From contig CAILKC010000121.1 of the NCBI GenBank assembly GCA_903834675.1, positions 1 to 7,188 of the forward strand: a stretch of DNA of 7,188 nt. Reading direction: 5' to 3'. This DNA comes from an uncultured Victivallales bacterium (GTDB lineage: Bacteria > Verrucomicrobiota > Lentisphaeria > Oligosphaerales > JAFGRS01). A model generated the notes under the pieces. It was not told where the DNA came from and did no database searches. It saw only the letters and a program-made list of their open reading frames with translations. This document shows positions 5,813 to 7,188 of this stretch, piece after piece (position 1 is the stretch's first letter; each line of letters starts with the position of its first letter). Position numbers and translations under genes: made by a program.

Positions 5813-7188
5813 GTGGCACGTCCCCGCAGACCCACAACCCCCGAGAGCCTTGTGAACGTCGGATACGGAGCGTTGGCCCTGCGGTTTGGCCTTCCTGCGG
5901 TCCCACACCACTGCCGTTCCTATATCCACCCCCGATCTGAGCGGGCGACCGTGGTTGGCCCGACCGGCAGCGAGGAGTACTACCCGCCACGCTACCATCC
6001 CGGCGAGGAACTTGGTGACCACCTGGAGTTCGCCCTCAAGTACGAGGGCCTGAACCTGACGATCCTGGCCCTGCTCTTCCAGAGGGTCGGGGTGGACGAG
6101 GTCGTCGCCGCCGTCCGTCGTACGCCAACCGGGAAGTACTCACGGAAGGTGTGGTTCCTCTACGAGTTCCTCACCGGGACACTCCTGCCGTTGCCTGACT
6201 TGGCCCTGGGCCGCTACGAGGCCCTGCTGGACGAGGAGGAGTACGTCGTGGCCGATCCCGGCAGGCTGAACCGACGGCACATGGTCCGGGACAACCTGCT
6301 GGGCAACCGGTTCTTCTGTCCGCTGATCCGCCGCACCCCCGCCTTGGCGGGCTTCGTGGAGTCCGCCCTCGACCGACGCTGCCTCGCCGTGCTGCGGAAG
6401 TACCCGGACGGACTGCTCAAGCGGGCGCTCGACTACCTCTACACCAAGGAAACGAAGTCGTCTTTCGAGATTGAGCGGGCCACACCTGGTCAGAAGCGGG
6501 CCAGCCGGTTCGTGGAACTGCTCCGGCGGGCGGGCCAGGAGGAGTACTTGGACAAGGCCGCTCTGATCGGCCTGCAACATGCCATTGTGGACGAGCGGTT
6601 CGCCAACGACGACTACCGGAGCGCGCAGAACTACGTGGGCGAAACCGTCAGGATCGGGCAGGAGCGCCTCCATTTTGTTTCGCCCAAGCCTCAGGATCTG
6701 CCGGAGCTGATGAGCGGATGGCTCGATACCTGCAAGCAGATGGAAGATGCCAAGCTGCACCCGGTGCTGATGGCGACCGTCGCCGCCTTCGGATTCGTCT
6801 TCCTGCACCCCTTCGATGACGGCAATGGCCGAATCCACCGCTTCCTGATCCACCATGTCCTGGCCAAGGCGGGCTTCAGCCCCGAGGGGGTGATCTTCCC
6901 GGTCTCCGCCACCATGCTCAAGCAAAGGGCGGAGTATGACCGGGTGCTGGAGTTGTTCTCCAGACCCTTGATGAGGCTGGTCGAGTTCGACCTCGATGGC
7001 CGGACGGGAGAGCTGACGCTCACCAACGAGACCGGCCTGTACTACCGCTACATCGACTTCACCGAGATTGTGGTGGGGCTCTTCCAGTTCATCCAGGAGA
7101 CTATCGAGACGGAACTGACCTCGGAGTTCGACTTCCTGGTCTGCTACGACCGAGCCAAGCATGGCATCCAGGACGTGGTGGACATGCC
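5813..7188 (+). CDS. Fic family protein (probable AMP-transferase), 3' end outside window
   Basis: 458 codons are visible, and the frame is still open at the right edge. Fic enzymes transfer AMP or other phosphate-containing groups from nucleotides to hydroxyl side chains of proteins. The canonical motif HPFDDGNGRIHR is complete at residues 332-343, with catalytic H332, acidic D336, the GNGR loop and R343. Before it are the domain lead-in YRSAQNYVG (268-276) and a flap-like segment (RIGQERLHFVSPKPQDLP, about 281-298). The N-terminal 210 residues match the long N-terminal region of Fic proteins of about 500 aa (YPPRYHPGEELGDHL, LKYEGLNLTIL, YEFLTG). TKSSFEIER (214-222) sits where these proteins carry the self-inhibitory helix. 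E221 fits the inhibitory Glu, but R222 replaces the usual G or N. No signal peptide or membrane segment is visible. About 40 more residues are expected beyond the window. Its target and any antitoxin partner cannot be seen here. The upstream pRiA4b-like gene is not a known Fic partner. Confidence 0.9.
   Translation, partial: MARPRRPTTPESLVNVGYGALALRFGLPAVPHHCRSYIHPRSERATVVGPTGSEEYYPPRYHPGEELGDHLEFALKYEGLNLTILALLFQRVGVDEVVAAVRRTPTGKYSRKVWFLYEFLTGTLLPLPDLALGRYEALLDEEEYVVADPGRLNRRHMVRDNLLGNRFFCPLIRRTPALAGFVESALDRRCLAVLRKYPDGLLKRALDYLYTKETKSSFEIERATPGQKRASRFVELLRRAGQEEYLDKAALIGLQHAIVDERFANDDYRSAQNYVGETVRIGQERLHFVSPKPQDLPELMSGWLDTCKQMEDAKLHPVLMATVAAFGFVFLHPFDDGNGRIHRFLIHHVLAKAGFSPEGVIFPVSATMLKQRAEYDRVLELFSRPLMRLVEFDLDGRTGELTLTNETGLYYRYIDFTEIVVGLFQFIQETIETELTSEFDFLVCYDRAKHGIQDVVDM

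Noticed and set aside
6140..7162. Long minus-strand open frame of 340 codons
   Set aside because: It lies antisense to the Fic gene, whose catalytic motif and family landmarks are clear on the plus strand. The translation is a low-information mirror rich in Val, Gln and Glu.
1..7188. CRISPR array, tRNA, rRNA, insertion sequence or retron-like structure
   Set aside because: I scanned both strands for regularly spaced repeats, clover-leaf or rRNA signatures, transposase motifs and reverse-transcriptase motifs and saw none.

Overview
The window comes from a GC-rich bacterium and reads like a metagenomic contig. Its mix of secreted parallel beta-helix proteins with appended carbohydrate-binding modules, an InlB-type repeat fragment, long intergenic gaps and GTG starts fits groups such as Planctomycetota, Verrucomicrobiota/Lentisphaerota, Armatimonadota or Hydrogenedentota. 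The sequence holds no marker gene that decides between them, so this placement is an inference.

Left half (1-4039): two divergently transcribed, probably exported, carbohydrate-related beta-helix proteins. The minus-strand gene (172-1203) joins the N-terminal part of a pectate-lyase-like fold to a CBM4/9-like module and only the last coils of the helix, so it looks internally shortened. The plus-strand gene (1709-4039) is a complete long beta-helix protein with a C-terminal CBM9-like domain. The 505 bp between them carries a degenerate purine-rich octamer tandem tract, short inverted repeats, and two of three copies of a conserved 24-nt motif. These two copies point outward, one toward each gene. 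The third copy lies beyond the 3' end of the minus gene.

Middle (4040-4975): no intact gene is seen. It contains one recognisable divergent InlB B-repeat domain (about 4174-4383) interrupted by an in-frame TAG and lacking a parent gene. Further on is a strong plus-strand rho-independent terminator (4702-4763) with a 15-bp perfect stem and an almost pure pyrimidine loop.

Right half (4976-7188): a complete plasmid pRiA4b ORF-3-like protein (4976-5542), then a large Fic-family protein that starts at a GTG (5813) and runs off the right edge. The Fic gene has an intact catalytic motif and is easy to miss because it has neither an ATG start nor a stop inside the window. Both families are typical of accessory genome content. 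They are separated by 270 bp and need not form one operon.

I did not find a convincing new multi-gene system. The most promising undescribed signals are the three-copy 24-nt motif around the divergent beta-helix genes, the octamer tract between them, and the eroded InlB locus with its surviving terminator.
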